From: Leifsonia sp. 1010
GTDB taxonomy: Bacteria > Actinomycetota > Actinomycetes > Actinomycetales > Microbacteriaceae
Assembly (NCBI RefSeq): GCF_031455295.1
Contig: NZ_JAVDSL010000005.1
Coordinates: 62,001 to 126,000 of the forward strand
Direction of reading: 5' to 3'
Length of the DNA: 64,000 nt
Position 1 is the first letter of the stretch. Each line of letters starts with the position of its first letter. Of this stretch, positions 8,573 to 19,118 are shown one piece after another. Under the pieces are notes generated by a model, which was not told the DNA's origin, made no database searches, and saw only the letters and a program-made list of their open reading frames with translations. The position numbers and the translations under genes were made by a program.

Positions 8573-9070
8573 GTGCCCCGACCGCGTCCCGAGATCCCCG
8601 GACCGGGGCAGGAGTCTGTCTGGGACTACCCCAGGCCGCCGCGCATCGAGAGCGTCGCCGTGCCTGTCACGATCCGTCTGGGCGGGCAGCTCATCGTCGA
8701 AACCCGGAACGTTGTCCGGGTGCTCGAGACAAGCCATCCGCCGGTCTATTACCTTCCGATAGCGGACTTCGCGACCGGCGCGCTGGTCGACGCCGACGGC
8801 TCGTCGTTCTGCGAGTTCAAGGGCACCGCCCGATATCTCGACGTGCGCGGCGGAGGCGAAGTTCGGCCCGCGTGCGCGTGGAACTACCCGCATCCGTCGC
8901 CGGGCTTCGAGCCGCTCCGAGACCGCGTCGCCGTCTACGCCCAGCAGATGGACGAGTGCACGGTCGACGGCGAGGTCGTCACGCCGCAGCCCGGGGGCTT
9001 CTACGGCGGCTGGATCACGAGAGCCGTGGTCGGGCCCTTCAAGGGGTCGCCCGGGTCACAACGGTGGTGA
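8573..9070 (+). CDS. DUF427 domain-containing protein
   Basis: 165 residues. The motif series VYYLPIADF, FCEFKGTARYLDV, CAWNYPHP and FEPLRDRVAVYAQQMD is the DUF427 signature. DUF427 is a compact beta-barrel family common in actinobacteria with no established activity. The GTG start follows TAGAGT by 6 nt. It is a single-gene unit facing the convergent WapI-like gene 34 bp downstream. Confidence 0.85.
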   Translation: MPRPRPEIPGPGQESVWDYPRPPRIESVAVPVTIRLGGQLIVETRNVVRVLETSHPPVYYLPIADFATGALVDADGSSFCEFKGTARYLDVRGGGEVRPACAWNYPHPSPGFEPLRDRVAVYAQQMDECTVDGEVVTPQPGGFYGGWITRAVVGPFKGSPGSQRW

Positions 9071-9104
9071 AGGCTCTGGTCGTGCCCGCGCGGGCACATC
9101 ACGG

Positions 9105-9548
9105 TCATCGCATCGGATAGGCGGCGAGCTCCTTCTCCCACTCTGTGGCGGCCGTCGCGAGCTCTTGCGGCGTCAATCTCAGGATGACCTGATCGGGCGC
9201 CGCTGAATCGTCTCGTGGGGCTGACTCGTGCGAGAACGTGACGCGCACGGTGACGCACTCTGCGGTGTTATCGCTCAGACCGAAGACCAGATTCGGCTCC
9301 AGGAACCAGAGATCCTCCGGCGAGCCCCCTCTGGCCGCATCACGCAGCCAACGCCCGAGTTCTTGCGCCTCGACCGTCAGCAGACAAGGGTCGTCGAATG
9401 ACCAGCCGACGCCATCAATGTCGATGACACCATGAATCTCCAACCAGTTGGCATCGTGGTCGAACGACCGCGAGCGGGACGACGCATCGGGGAACTGATA
9501 ACCGTTGATGGTCAACTCGACAGTCGACCCATGTGAGCCCAGCCTCAT
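9105..9548 (-). CDS. WapI-like immunity family protein (putative)
   Basis: 147 residues. The block WLEIHGVIDIDGVGWSF followed by DPCLLTVEAQELGRWL resembles proteins annotated as WapI family immunity proteins, which neutralise contact-dependent toxins in Bacillus. No toxin gene is nearby, so this would be an orphan immunity protein or a housekeeping relative. It is cytosolic with no membrane segment. Confidence 0.55.
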   Translation of the reverse strand: MRLGSHGSTVELTINGYQFPDASSRSRSFDHDANWLEIHGVIDIDGVGWSFDDPCLLTVEAQELGRWLRDAARGGSPEDLWFLEPNLVFGLSDNTAECVTVRVTFSHESAPRDDSAAPDQVILRLTPQELATAATEWEKELAAYPMR

Positions 9549-9599
9549 GGTCTGACAAGACTAGCCACGGCGCATGAATCGAAAGGAACCTCAGGTCAG

Positions 9600-10673
9600 C
9601 TACACGTTGAAGCGGAACTCCACCACGTCGCCGTCCTGCATGACGTAGTCCTTGCCCTCCATGCGCGCCTTGCCGCGCGAGCGGGCCTCGGCGACGCTAC
9701 CGGCCTCCATCAGGTCGTCGAAGGAGATGACCTCCGCCTTGATGAAGCCCTTCTCGAAGTCGGTGTGGATGACGCCGGCCGCCTGCGGGGCCTTCGCACC
9801 CTTGGGGATGGTCCAGGCGCGCGATTCCTTCGGGCCGGCCGTCAGGTAGGTCTGCAGGCCGAGGGTGTCGAAGCCGATGCGGGCGAGCTGGTCGAGGCCG
9901 GACTCCTCTTGGCCGGTCGACGCGAGCAGTTCGGCGGCGTCGGCCGCATCGAGGTCGATGAGTTCGGACTCCAGCTTGGCGTCGAGGAAGACGGCCTGCG
10001 CCGGAGCGACCAGGGCGGCCAGCTCGGCGCGACGGGACTCGTCGGTGAGCACATCCTCGTCCACGTTGAAGACGTAGATGAACGGCTTGGCGGTGAGCAG
10101 GCCCAGCTCGCGGACCGGCTCCAGGTCGATCGACGAGGTCGACAGCGGCTTGCCCGAGTTGAGGTACTCGATCGCGGCCCGCGCGGTCTCGAGGACCACG
10201 GGCTCCAGCCTGCGACCCTTGACCTCCTTCTCGTACCGCTGCTCCGCCTTCTCGAGGGTCTGCAGGTCGGCGAGGATGAGCTCGGTGTTGATGGTCTCCA
10301 TGTCGCCCGCCGGGTCGGTCTTGCCGGCCACGTGCACGACATCGGCGTCGCTGAAGCCGCGCACGACCTGGGCGATGGCGTCCGCCTCGCGGATGTTCGC
10401 CAGGAACTTGTTGCCCAGACCCTCGCCCTCGCTCGCGCCCTTCACGATGCCCGCGATGTCGACGAACGACACGGGAGCCGGCACGGTCCTCTCGCTGTGG
10501 AACAGCTCGGCGAGACGGTCAAGCCGCGGGTCGGGCAGGTTCACCACGCCGACGTTCGGCTCGATGGTCGCGAACGGGTAGTTCGCGGCGAGCGCGTCGT
10601 TCTTGGTCAGCGCGTTGAACAGGGTGGACTTGCCCACATTGGGCAGCCCGACGATTCCGATAGTGAGAGCCAC
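9600..10673 (-). CDS. ychF: Redox-regulated ATPase YchF (Obg-family)
   Basis: 357 residues, full length. The G1 P-loop GLPNVGKSTLFNAL is at residues 9-22. The G2/G3 region contains VDIAGIVKGASEG, and a C-terminal TGS-like domain ends the protein. YchF binds ATP in preference to GTP because the G4 motif is altered. It associates with ribosomes and the proteasome or catalase depending on species and helps govern oxidative-stress tolerance. The GTG start lies 8 nt after TAGAAT (10682-10687). Confidence 0.95.
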   Translation of the reverse strand: MALTIGIVGLPNVGKSTLFNALTKNDALAANYPFATIEPNVGVVNLPDPRLDRLAELFHSERTVPAPVSFVDIAGIVKGASEGEGLGNKFLANIREADAIAQVVRGFSDADVVHVAGKTDPAGDMETINTELILADLQTLEKAEQRYEKEVKGRRLEPVVLETARAAIEYLNSGKPLSTSSIDLEPVRELGLLTAKPFIYVFNVDEDVLTDESRRAELAALVAPAQAVFLDAKLESELIDLDAADAAELLASTGQEESGLDQLARIGFDTLGLQTYLTAGPKESRAWTIPKGAKAPQAAGVIHTDFEKGFIKAEVISFDDLMEAGSVAEARSRGKARMEGKDYVMQDGDVVEFRFNV

Positions 10674-10726
10674 GGTCGTCCATTCTACGGGGAGGGTGGG
10701 ATGCGGCCGGCCGACGGTCGGGCGGC

Positions 10727-11473
10727 TCAGCCCTGCAGCGTCGCCCGGTAGCTGCGGGTCACGTACGGCAGCTCGAAGGTGTCGCGCCCCGCGAGGTCGG
10801 GATGCTCGCGAGCGAGACGGCGCAGCGACTGGATCACGGCGGCCTGGCCGTCCGGATCCTTACTGATGAAGTAACTGCGGGAGCGCGCCAGATCGAGCAG
10901 GCCGTCGAGCGTCAGCGCCTGCACCCAGCGGGTCTCGTGGCGCTCCAGCGGACCGAACGGCGGCGGGACCACCGGGTCGGCCTCGTCGTCGAACACGGCC
11001 GAGCCCGCATCCATCAGCTCCCCCAGCTCGCGCACCCAGCCGACGCACTCGTCGCGCTCGTTCCAGATCAGCCCGAGCCGGCCGCCGGGGCGGAGCACCC
11101 GGGCGACCTCGGGCACCGCGCGGTCGACATCCACCCAGTGCCACGCCTGGGCGACGACCACCAGGCCGAAGGCGTCGTCCGGCAAGGGGATGCGCTCGGC
11201 GGCGCCCTCCCGCGCATCCACGTCGGGGAGACGTTCCTGGAGCACGCGCAGCATCTCGGACGACGGATCCACGGCGGCGACCTCGCGTCCGCGCTCGACG
11301 AGGGATGCGGTGAGTTTGCCCGTCCCCGCGCCGAGGTCGAGCACCCGCCCCTCCACCCCGTCGAGGAGCCAGCTGACCGCCTCGGCCGGGTACGTCGGCC
11401 GGGCCGCGTCGTAGAGGTCTGCGGCGCGGTCGAAGGAGGCGGCATGGAGGTCGCGCTGCTGACGGGATCGCAT
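10727..11473 (-). CDS. Class I SAM-dependent methyltransferase
   Basis: 248 residues, Methyltransferase_11 type. Motif I is VLDLGAGTGKLT, followed by the acidic end of strand 2 (VAAVDPSSEM), then AQAWHWVD and VLRPGGRLGLIWNE. The product or substrate cannot be told from sequence; such proteins are often annotated as trans-aconitate-like or ubiE-like. The ATG at 11473 follows TACCAT (11481-11486) by 7 nt, rejecting the longer frame. The intergenic space upstream holds a family B palindrome. Confidence 0.85.
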   Translation of the reverse strand: MRSRQQRDLHAASFDRAADLYDAARPTYPAEAVSWLLDGVEGRVLDLGAGTGKLTASLVERGREVAAVDPSSEMLRVLQERLPDVDAREGAAERIPLPDDAFGLVVVAQAWHWVDVDRAVPEVARVLRPGGRLGLIWNERDECVGWVRELGELMDAGSAVFDDEADPVVPPPFGPLERHETRWVQALTLDGLLDLARSRSYFISKDPDGQAAVIQSLRRLAREHPDLAGRDTFELPYVTRSYRATLQG

Positions 11474-11521
11474 GCCGCCGATGGTACGCGTCGCGACCGC
11501 CACACGCCCGGCCGCGCGGTT

Positions 11522-11577
11522 GAGGTGCACGTAGATGCGCATTCACGCGGCGTGTCGACCGCAACGACGTGCACCTC
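11522..11577. repeat. Intergenic palindrome, GAGGTGCACGT family (copy B1)
   Basis: GAGGTGCACGT (11522-11532) pairs perfectly with ACGTGCACCTC (11567-11577). Read on the minus strand, the interior contains GGTCGACACGCCG, close to the copy at 58453-58508. It sits between two divergent genes, so it is not a terminator here. Confidence 0.8.
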
Positions 11578-11645
11578 GATGCGGGATGCGGCGGCGCGCG
11601 GGCGGGATGCCGGGCCGCGTCGGTGGGCCGTGTCAGCATGACGAC

Positions 11646-12227
11646 GTGACCCTGGACTTCACCGCCATCGACTTCGAGACCGCCAATTCCTCCGCCGCAT
11701 CGGCCTGCTCGGTCGGACTCGTCAAGGTCAGAGACGGCAAGGTGGTGGACCGGGCGGGATGGTTCATCCGGCCGCCGCTGGGGCACGACGTCTTCCAGGA
11801 GTGGAACGTGCGCATCCACGGCATCCGGCCCGAGGATGTGGCCGACGCCGCCGGGTGGGTCGACCAGCTGGCCGATCTGGTCGAGTTCGCGGAGGACGAC
11901 CACCTCGTCGCCCACAACGCGGGCTTCGACATGGGCGTGATCCGGGCGGCGTGCGCGGCGACCTTCGTCGCCTGCCCGGAGTACAGCTACCTCTGCAGCC
12001 TGCAGGTGGCACGCAAGACGTACCACCTGGAGTCGTACCGCCTGCCCGTCGCGGCGATGGCGGCGGGGTTCGAGGACTTCGCGCACCACGACGCGCTGGC
12101 GGACGCCGAGGCGTGCGCGGCCATCATGATCCACGCGGCCCGGCGGCACGACGCGGCCACGATCGCGGACCTCGCCGAGCTGACCGGCGCCCGGCTCGGG
12201 CGCATCGGCGTTCCGATCGCCGCCTGA
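11646..12227 (+). CDS. DEDD-type 3'-5' exonuclease (DnaQ-like)
   Basis: 193 residues. Exo I is AIDFETAN with the catalytic Asp and Glu, Exo II is in LVAHNAGFDMGV, and Exo III is HHDALADAEACA with the final His and Asp. This is the DNA polymerase III epsilon-like stand-alone exonuclease found in many actinobacteria. It would trim 3' ends of DNA or small RNA. The GTG start at 11646 follows CAGCAT by 6 nt. The frame is open upstream but runs through the palindrome. Confidence 0.88.
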   Translation: MTLDFTAIDFETANSSAASACSVGLVKVRDGKVVDRAGWFIRPPLGHDVFQEWNVRIHGIRPEDVADAAGWVDQLADLVEFAEDDHLVAHNAGFDMGVIRAACAATFVACPEYSYLCSLQVARKTYHLESYRLPVAAMAAGFEDFAHHDALADAEACAAIMIHAARRHDAATIADLAELTGARLGRIGVPIAA

Positions 12228-12232
12228 TCGAG

Positions 12233-12293
12233 TCGCGACATGATGCGGCGATCCGCCGCGGATTGGCGCGATTCCGCATGTCTCGGCGGGACG
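12233..12293. repeat. Imperfect inverted repeat downstream of exonuclease gene
   Basis: The left half, GTCGCGACATGATGCGG, and the right half, ending CCGCATGTCTCGG, pair imperfectly around a GC-rich interior. It may be a terminator for the exonuclease gene or a degenerate relative of the window's palindromes. It lacks the ACACGCCG core. Confidence 0.4.
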
Positions 12294-12352
12294 GGATCGG
12301 ACTCGCGGGCCGCGCAAGCGGCAGTGTCGGCGGCTGCTGACACACTGAGGGC

Positions 12353-13753
12353 ATGGACATCCTCGCCCTGCTCCTCGGCCTTCTGATCGGCCTCGTCGTC
12401 GGCGCCATCGGCGCGGGCGTCGCCGTCCTGCGCCTGCTGCGCTCGCGGCCGTCGGCCGAGCCCGCCGCGCCGGTCGTCGACCCGGTCGTGCTCGCCGCCC
12501 AGCATCAGGCCGAGCTCGCCGAGCTGCGGGCGGCCGAGACGGCCGTGCAGTCGGAGATCCGGGCCGACCTCGCCGCTGCGCACAGCCGGGTGGATGCGCT
12601 CCAGGATCAGCTGCGCGCCGCCCAGGAGCAGTACCGCGAGACGGTGGAGCGGCATCGCGCCGAGGCGGAGGCCCGAGCCGAGCGGGAGCGCGCCGAGAGC
12701 AAGGTGCTGCAAGCGCTGGCGCCGGTGCGGGAGAGCCTGACGGACATGCAGCGCAAGGTCATCGAGCTCGAGACTCAGCGCAACCAGCAGCACGGCCAGC
12801 TCGCGCAGCAGCTCCGGTCGGCGGCGGAGTCGGAGGAGCGGCTGCGCAGCACCGCGGAGGCCCTCGCTTCGGCCCTCCGCTCGAACAGCACTCGCGGCGT
12901 CTGGGGCGAGACCCAGCTGCGGAGCGTCGTGGAGGCGGCGGGTCTCATCGAGCGCGTCGACTTCGACGTGCAGTCGAGCATCCACTCGGAGTCCGGCGCG
13001 GGCCGGCCCGACATGATCGTGCGCCTCCCCGGCGGCAAGAGCATCGCGCTCGACGCCAAGGTGCCCTTCAACGCATACCTCGAGGCCAGCCAGATCCCGG
13101 CGACGGCGACGGGTTCGGAGGCTGCACAGCGGGAGGCGCTGCTCAAGCAGCACGTCAAGGCCGTGCGCGACCACATCACGGCTCTGGGCAGCAAGGCGTA
13201 CTGGACCGGTCTCGAGTCCTCCCCCGAGCTCGTCATCGCGTTCATCCCGAGCGAGTCGCTCGTGTCGTCCGCTCTCGAGGCCGATCCCTCCATCATGGAG
13301 TTCGCCTTCGGCAAGCGCGTCGCGCTCGCGTCGCCCGTAACCCTGTGGTCCGTGCTCAAGACCGTTGCGTTCAGCTGGCAGCAGGATGTTCTGACGCAGG
13401 AGGCCAAGCAGCTCTTCGACCTGAGCCGGACGCTGTACAGCCGGCTCTCCACCACGGCCGGCCACATCGAGAAGCTGGGCCGGTCGCTGGAGCGCACGGT
13501 CAAGGACTACAACGGCTTCGTCGGGTCGTTCGAGCGCCAGGTCTTCCCCGCGGCCCGCAAGCTCAACGCGCTGGACGAGTCCAAGGTCATCGGCGTGATC
13601 GAGGGCATCGAGGAGGCCCCGCGCGAGCTGACGGCGTTCGAACTCGTCAGCGAGCTGGAGCCCCGCGACATGCACGGGATCGACAAGCTGGCCATCGAGG
13701 AGCAGGAGCGCGCCCACGCCCTCGAGGCAGAGCGCGACACCGGCGCGGCGTAA
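12353..13753 (+). CDS. rmuC: DNA recombination protein RmuC
   Basis: 466 residues. An N-terminal membrane anchor (MDILALLLGLLIGLVVGAIG) is followed by a long coiled coil of Ala/Glu/Arg repeats (about 45-160). The RmuC nuclease-like domain follows, with RGVWGETQLRSVVE, GKSIALDAKVPFNAYLEA and IAFIPSESL. RmuC limits inversions and other rearrangements at repeats. The ATG at 12353 is reasonable, although no strong Shine-Dalgarno is seen. It converges on glpX with a 15-bp gap and no visible terminator. Confidence 0.93.
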   Translation: MDILALLLGLLIGLVVGAIGAGVAVLRLLRSRPSAEPAAPVVDPVVLAAQHQAELAELRAAETAVQSEIRADLAAAHSRVDALQDQLRAAQEQYRETVERHRAEAEARAERERAESKVLQALAPVRESLTDMQRKVIELETQRNQQHGQLAQQLRSAAESEERLRSTAEALASALRSNSTRGVWGETQLRSVVEAAGLIERVDFDVQSSIHSESGAGRPDMIVRLPGGKSIALDAKVPFNAYLEASQIPATATGSEAAQREALLKQHVKAVRDHITALGSKAYWTGLESSPELVIAFIPSESLVSSALEADPSIMEFAFGKRVALASPVTLWSVLKTVAFSWQQDVLTQEAKQLFDLSRTLYSRLSTTAGHIEKLGRSLERTVKDYNGFVGSFERQVFPAARKLNALDESKVIGVIEGIEEAPRELTAFELVSELEPRDMHGIDKLAIEEQERAHALEAERDTGAA

Positions 13754-13768
13754 CCCGCGCGCCGGGCG

Positions 13769-14770
13769 TCAGAGCTGGTCGGGCTCCAGCCACTTCTCCG
13801 CGAGGTGGTCCGCCACCACACGGCGGGCGGTGCCCGACTTCGAGCGGAGCACGATCGACTCCGTCCGGATGATCGGTCCCTTGCGGCGCACGCCCTCCAC
13901 CAGGCCGCCGTCGGTCACACCGGTCGCGACGAAGAACGTGTTGTCGCCCTTGACCAGGTCGTCCGCGCTCAGAATGGTGTCCATCTTCAGCCCCGCGGCG
14001 ATGCCCTTCGCCCGCTCCTCGTCGTCGCTCGGCGCCAGCATGCCCTGCATGAACCCGCCGAGGGCCTTGATCGCCGCCGCCGTGATCACGCCCTCCGGGC
14101 TGCCGCCGATGCCGACGCACATGTCGATCCGCGACTCGTAACGGGCCGCGTTGATGCCGCCCGCGACATCGCCGTCGAGCAGCAGCCGCGTCCCGGCTCC
14201 GGCCGCCCGGATCTCCTCGATCAGGCCCTCATGCCGCGGCCGGTCCAGCACCGCCACCCGGACCTCCGCGACCGGCTTGCCCAGCGCCTTCGCCAGCGCC
14301 CGGATGTTGTCACCGATCGACTGCGAGAGGTCCACGACACCGTGGCCGGCCGGACCGGTCACGATCTTGTTCATCCGGAACACGCTCGACGCGTCCAGCA
14401 TCGATCCCCGGTCCGACACCGCGATGACCGACAGCGCGTTCTGCCGCCCGGCCGCCGTCAGCGAGGTGCCGTCGATCGGGTCGACAGCGATATCCACCGC
14501 GGGCCCGCGTCCGTTTCCGACGTGCTCGCCGTTGAACAGCATGGGCGCATTGTCCTTCTCACCCTCGCCGATCACGATGACGCCGTCGAAGTTGACCGTC
14601 CCGAGGAACTTGCGCATCGCGTCCACGGCGGCGCCGTCGGCCGCGTTCTTGTCGCCGCGTCCGATCCACGGCGTCGCCCGGATCGCCGCTGCCTCCGTCG
14701 CCCGCACCAGCTCCATCGCCAGGTTCCTGTCCGGGTGCTGGAAGTGCGTGGCGGTGTCGGTCATGCTCAT
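13769..14770 (-). CDS. glpX: Class II fructose-1,6-bisphosphatase
   Basis: 333 residues, usual GlpX length. Metal- and substrate-site motifs are visible: WIGRGDKNAADGAAVDAM, VIGEGEKDNAPML and VDPIDGTSL. It hydrolyses fructose 1,6-bisphosphate in gluconeogenesis. It lies back to back with fbaA, which makes or splits the same sugar. AGGACCCACC upstream of the ATG at 14770 gives a ribosome site; a second ATG two codons in is less likely. Confidence 0.95.
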   Translation of the reverse strand: MSMTDTATHFQHPDRNLAMELVRATEAAAIRATPWIGRGDKNAADGAAVDAMRKFLGTVNFDGVIVIGEGEKDNAPMLFNGEHVGNGRGPAVDIAVDPIDGTSLTAAGRQNALSVIAVSDRGSMLDASSVFRMNKIVTGPAGHGVVDLSQSIGDNIRALAKALGKPVAEVRVAVLDRPRHEGLIEEIRAAGAGTRLLLDGDVAGGINAARYESRIDMCVGIGGSPEGVITAAAIKALGGFMQGMLAPSDDEERAKGIAAGLKMDTILSADDLVKGDNTFFVATGVTDGGLVEGVRRKGPIIRTESIVLRSKSGTARRVVADHLAEKWLEPDQL

Positions 14771-14960
14771 GGTGGGTCCTCCCGGACGGATTCGGAACGT
14801 CGTCGTCGATACCGGAGCGGGATGCCCGCCGCCGGACGCTGCCAGTGTATCGACCACCCCCTGCCGCGTCAGGGGGTCCGCACGGATGTGCACCCGCGGT
14901 CGGCACGAATGCCCTCGGTATGATGAGGGCGTTCGACACCCCGATCCTCAAGGAGCCGCA

Positions 14961-15989
<1,029 letters not shown>

Positions 15990-16068
15990 CAGTCACGGGC
16001 GGCGGTCGCGTCACGCACCGCCGCCCGCACCACACGAGCCACGCGCTCCAGCAAGGGAGGCGGCCACG

Positions 16069-16683
16069 ATGGCCGAGCAGGAACCGCAGCCGGACGACCG
16101 GCCGCGCCCGCAGTTCGGGGAGCTCGCGCCTCCCGGCTGGGTGTGGCACCCGCCGGCGGATGCGGACCGTCTCGACACGTCGCGCCCGCTGGAGCGGGAG
16201 GATGACGTGCCGGCCGCACCGGCGACCCCGGTCCTCGGGCCGCGTCCACCGGCTCCCGGCGGTCCGCCCGTGGACGCGGACGGGCGCCCCGCACCCACCT
16301 GGAACCTCACGCTGACGGTCCTGCTCGGTGTCTTCGGCTTCTTCGGGATGACGTACTCGATCGCCACGCTGCAGGCGATCCCCGCATCCATGCAACTGCT
16401 GCACAGCACGAACGGTCTCGGCGAGTACGTGCCTGTGCCGCTGGTCGGCACGCTCGTGCTCATCGGATCGATCGTGATCGCGGTCATCTGGGTGGTGTCG
16501 GCCGGCTTCGCCGCCTGGCTGCTGGTGAAGCGGCGCCTGGCGTTCTGGGTGCCGCTCGTCGCGGGGATCGTCGCCATGCTCGCGCTGATCATCTTCGCGG
16601 GGGCCATCCTCGCAACGGACCCGGTGCTCCTCGGGTTCTACGGGGGTGTCACGCCGCCGTCGACGCCGGTCGAGACGCCGTAG
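16069..16683 (+). CDS. DUF6264-like membrane protein
   Basis: 204 residues. A long Pro-rich, acidic cytosolic N terminus (QFGELAPPGWVWHPP) precedes three or four hydrophobic segments in the second half. The layout fits the Microbacteriaceae family DUF6264, of unknown function. The ATG follows AGGGAGGCGGCC. It ends 9 bp from the convergent ispH stop. Confidence 0.7.
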   Translation: MAEQEPQPDDRPRPQFGELAPPGWVWHPPADADRLDTSRPLEREDDVPAAPATPVLGPRPPAPGGPPVDADGRPAPTWNLTLTVLLGVFGFFGMTYSIATLQAIPASMQLLHSTNGLGEYVPVPLVGTLVLIGSIVIAVIWVVSAGFAAWLLVKRRLAFWVPLVAGIVAMLALIIFAGAILATDPVLLGFYGGVTPPSTPVETP

Positions 16684-16692
16684 CGCGCCGGG

Positions 16693-17751
16693 TCAGCGCC
16701 CGCGACCGCCGAGGGCCCGCGCATCCTGCTTGCCCGTGATGTCCTTGCGGAGCTCCTTCGGCAGCGAGAACATGAGGTCCTCCTCCGCCGTCTTGACCTC
16801 CTGCACGTCCTGATAGCCGGCGCCGGCGAGGTCGTCGAGCACCTCCTGCACGAGGACCTCGGGCACGGATGCACCGCTCGTCACACCGACGGACGAGACG
16901 CCGTCCAGCCACTCCTGCTTGATCTCGCTGGCGTAGTCGACCCGGTACGCGGCCTTCGCGCCGTACTCGAGCGCGACCTCCACGAGGCGCACCGAGTTGG
17001 ACGAGTTGGCGGAGCCGACGACGATGACGAGTTCGGCCTGCTCGGCGACCTTCTTGATGGCAACCTGGCGGTTCTGCGTCGCGTAGCAGATGTCGTCGCT
17101 CGGCGGGTCCTGCAGGTTCGGGAAGCGCTCGCGGAGGCGGCGGACCGTCTCCATCGTCTCGTCGACCGAGAGCGTGGTCTGGGAGAGCCAGACGATCTTG
17201 TCCGGGTCGTTCACGACGATCGAGTCGACGTCGTCCGGCCCGTTGACCAGGGTCACGTGGTCCGGAGCCTCTCCGGCGGTGCCCTCGACCTCCTCGTGAC
17301 CGGCGTGGCCGATGAGCAGGATCTGGAAGTCGTCGCGCGAGAACCGCACGGCCTCGCGGTGCACCTTGGTCACGAGCGGGCAGGTCGCGTCGATGGCGCG
17401 GAGCCCGCGCTCGGCGGCCGCGTTGACGACGGCCGGCGAGACCCCGTGGGCCGAGAACACGACGTGCGCGCCCGACGGCACCTCGTCGACCTCATCCACG
17501 AAGATGGCGCCCTGCTGCTCCAGCTCGGACACGACGTGGACGTTGTGGACGATCTGCTTGCGCACGTAGACGGGCGCGCCGTACAGGTCGAGTGCCTTCT
17601 CGACGGCGACCACGGCGCGGTCGACACCGGCGCAGTAGCCGCGGGGCGCTGCCAGCAGCACCCGCTTATGTCCGACGACCGGGTTATCCTGAAGCCGTCG
17701 CCTGGCGCCGGGAATGCGCGGCATCGGGAGGCTGATGGTTGCGTCGCTCAC
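16693..17751 (-). CDS. ispH: 4-hydroxy-3-methylbut-2-enyl diphosphate reductase
   Basis: 352 residues. The three iron-sulfur cysteines are visible in [12 protein letters not shown] (Cys40), [12 protein letters not shown] and [11 protein letters not shown]. It catalyses the last step of the MEP pathway, giving IPP and DMAPP. That supplies uppS, which is also in this window. The GTG at 17751 follows TAGGAT (17758-17763) by 6 nt. Its 5' end overlaps the open frame upstream of xseA on the other strand. Confidence 0.96.
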   Translation of the reverse strand: MSDATISLPMPRIPGARRRLQDNPVVGHKRVLLAAPRGYCAGVDRAVVAVEKALDLYGAPVYVRKQIVHNVHVVSELEQQGAIFVDEVDEVPSGAHVVFSAHGVSPAVVNAAAERGLRAIDATCPLVTKVHREAVRFSRDDFQILLIGHAGHEEVEGTAGEAPDHVTLVNGPDDVDSIVVNDPDKIVWLSQTTLSVDETMETVRRLRERFPNLQDPPSDDICYATQNRQVAIKKVAEQAELVIVVGSANSSNSVRLVEVALEYGAKAAYRVDYASEIKQEWLDGVSSVGVTSGASVPEVLVQEVLDDLAGAGYQDVQEVKTAEEDLMFSLPKELRKDITGKQDARALGGRGR

Positions 17752-17797
17752 CCTTCGATCCTACGTGAGCGCGCTGAGCACGGAATGGGAGACGGCG

Positions 17798-19108
17798 GTG
17801 AGCCAGACGACCACGGTCGCGATGCAGGCGGCGCCGCCGACCGTCGATGCTCCGTGGCCGGTCGCGCTGCTGAACAGCAAGATCAAGGGATGGATCGACC
17901 GGCTGGGCACGGCGTGGGTCGAGGGCGAGATCACGCAGTGGGGCATCTCCGGCGGAAACGTCTACGGAAAGCTCAAGGACCTCAACGAGGACGCCACGAT
18001 CAGCTTCACGATCTGGTCGTCGGTCAAGGCGCGCATCCCGGCCGACCTGAAGCAGGGTGACCGTGTCGTGGCCGCCATCAAGCCCAACTTCTGGGTCAAG
18101 GGCGGCACGCTCACCATGCAGGTCTACGACATGAAGCACGTCGGCCTGGGCGACCTGCTCGAGCGGCTGGAGCGGCTGCGGCAGCAGCTCGCCGCGGAGG
18201 GCCTGTTCGCGGTCGAGCGCAAGAAGCGGCTGCCGTTCCTCCCCCACACCATCGGGCTGGTGACCGGCAAAGACTCCGACGCCGAGAAGGATGTGCTCCG
18301 CAACGCGCAGCTGCGCTGGCCGCAGGTGCGCTTCCGGGTGGTGCACGCGTCCGTCCAGGGCGAGCGCACCGTGACGGAGGTCGTCTCGGCGATCCGCGCA
18401 TTGGATGCCGACCCCGAGGTCGAGGTCATCATCGTCGCTCGCGGCGGCGGCGACTTCCAGAACCTGCTCGGTTTCAGCGACGAGCGGCTGGTGCGGGCGG
18501 CCGCGGCCGCGCTCACGCCCATCGTCAGCGCCATCGGGCACGAGGCCGACCGGCCGCTGCTCGACGAGGTCGCCGATCTGCGCGCATCCACCCCCACGGA
18601 TGCCGCGAAGCGCGTGGTGCCGGACGTCGCGGAGGAGTTGGCGCGCGTCCAGCAGGCGCGCGCTCGGATGGGTGTGCGTGTCACGCAGCGCATCGCGCAT
18701 GAGCTCGACAGGATCGGGCACCTGCGCACGCGACCGGTGCTCGCCTCCCCCTCGTGGATCGTCGACGCGCGTGCCGAAGAACTCACCCGCTACGTCGCGC
18801 GCGGCACCGAGCTGGTCGGCCGCTGCGTCGAGCGCGAGACAACGCGCGTCGCCGAACTGCGCGGCCAGCTCCGCGCCCTGTCGCCGCAGGGGACGCTCGA
18901 CCGCGGCTACGCGATCGTGCAGACGTCCGCGGGGCACGTCGTGACCGAGCCCTCCGAAGCGACCGCCGGAACGGAGCTGCGCGTCACCGTGTCGGGCGGC
19001 TCCTTCGCCGCGACGGCCGGGGACGAGCTCCCGTCGCCCGCGGGTCACGGAGCGTCGGCGTCCGCTGAGGCATCGTCGGCTCCAGCGGACCCTCAGCGGG
19101 ACAAATAG
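17798..19108 (+). CDS. xseA: Exodeoxyribonuclease VII large subunit
   Basis: 436 residues. An N-terminal OB fold (PWPVALLNSKIKGWIDRLGT) is followed by the catalytic core with IGLVTGKDSDAEKDVL and VEVIIVARGGGDFQNLLGF, and a helical C-terminal part. With XseB it degrades single-stranded DNA. The start is the GTG at 17798 with GGGAGA 6 nt upstream; starts further upstream would overlap ispH. xseB follows immediately. Confidence 0.95.
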   Translation: MSQTTTVAMQAAPPTVDAPWPVALLNSKIKGWIDRLGTAWVEGEITQWGISGGNVYGKLKDLNEDATISFTIWSSVKARIPADLKQGDRVVAAIKPNFWVKGGTLTMQVYDMKHVGLGDLLERLERLRQQLAAEGLFAVERKKRLPFLPHTIGLVTGKDSDAEKDVLRNAQLRWPQVRFRVVHASVQGERTVTEVVSAIRALDADPEVEVIIVARGGGDFQNLLGFSDERLVRAAAAALTPIVSAIGHEADRPLLDEVADLRASTPTDAAKRVVPDVAEELARVQQARARMGVRVTQRIAHELDRIGHLRTRPVLASPSWIVDARAEELTRYVARGTELVGRCVERETTRVAELRGQLRALSPQGTLDRGYAIVQTSAGHVVTEPSEATAGTELRVTVSGGSFAATAGDELPSPAGHGASASAEASSAPADPQRDK

Positions 19109-19111
19109 AAT
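19106..19111 (+). promoter_or_regulatory. -10 box TAGAAT before xseB
   Basis: TAGAAT overlaps the xseA stop and ends 7 nt before the ATG at 19119. It points to that ATG rather than the one at 19110 and to an extra promoter inside the operon. Confidence 0.4.
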
Positions 19112-19118
19112 GGACGTC

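Noticed and set aside
9765-10751. Long antisense frame opposite ychF
   Set aside because: Typical GC-driven mirror frame with His/Arg/Val-rich low-information sequence; ychF is complete on the other strand.
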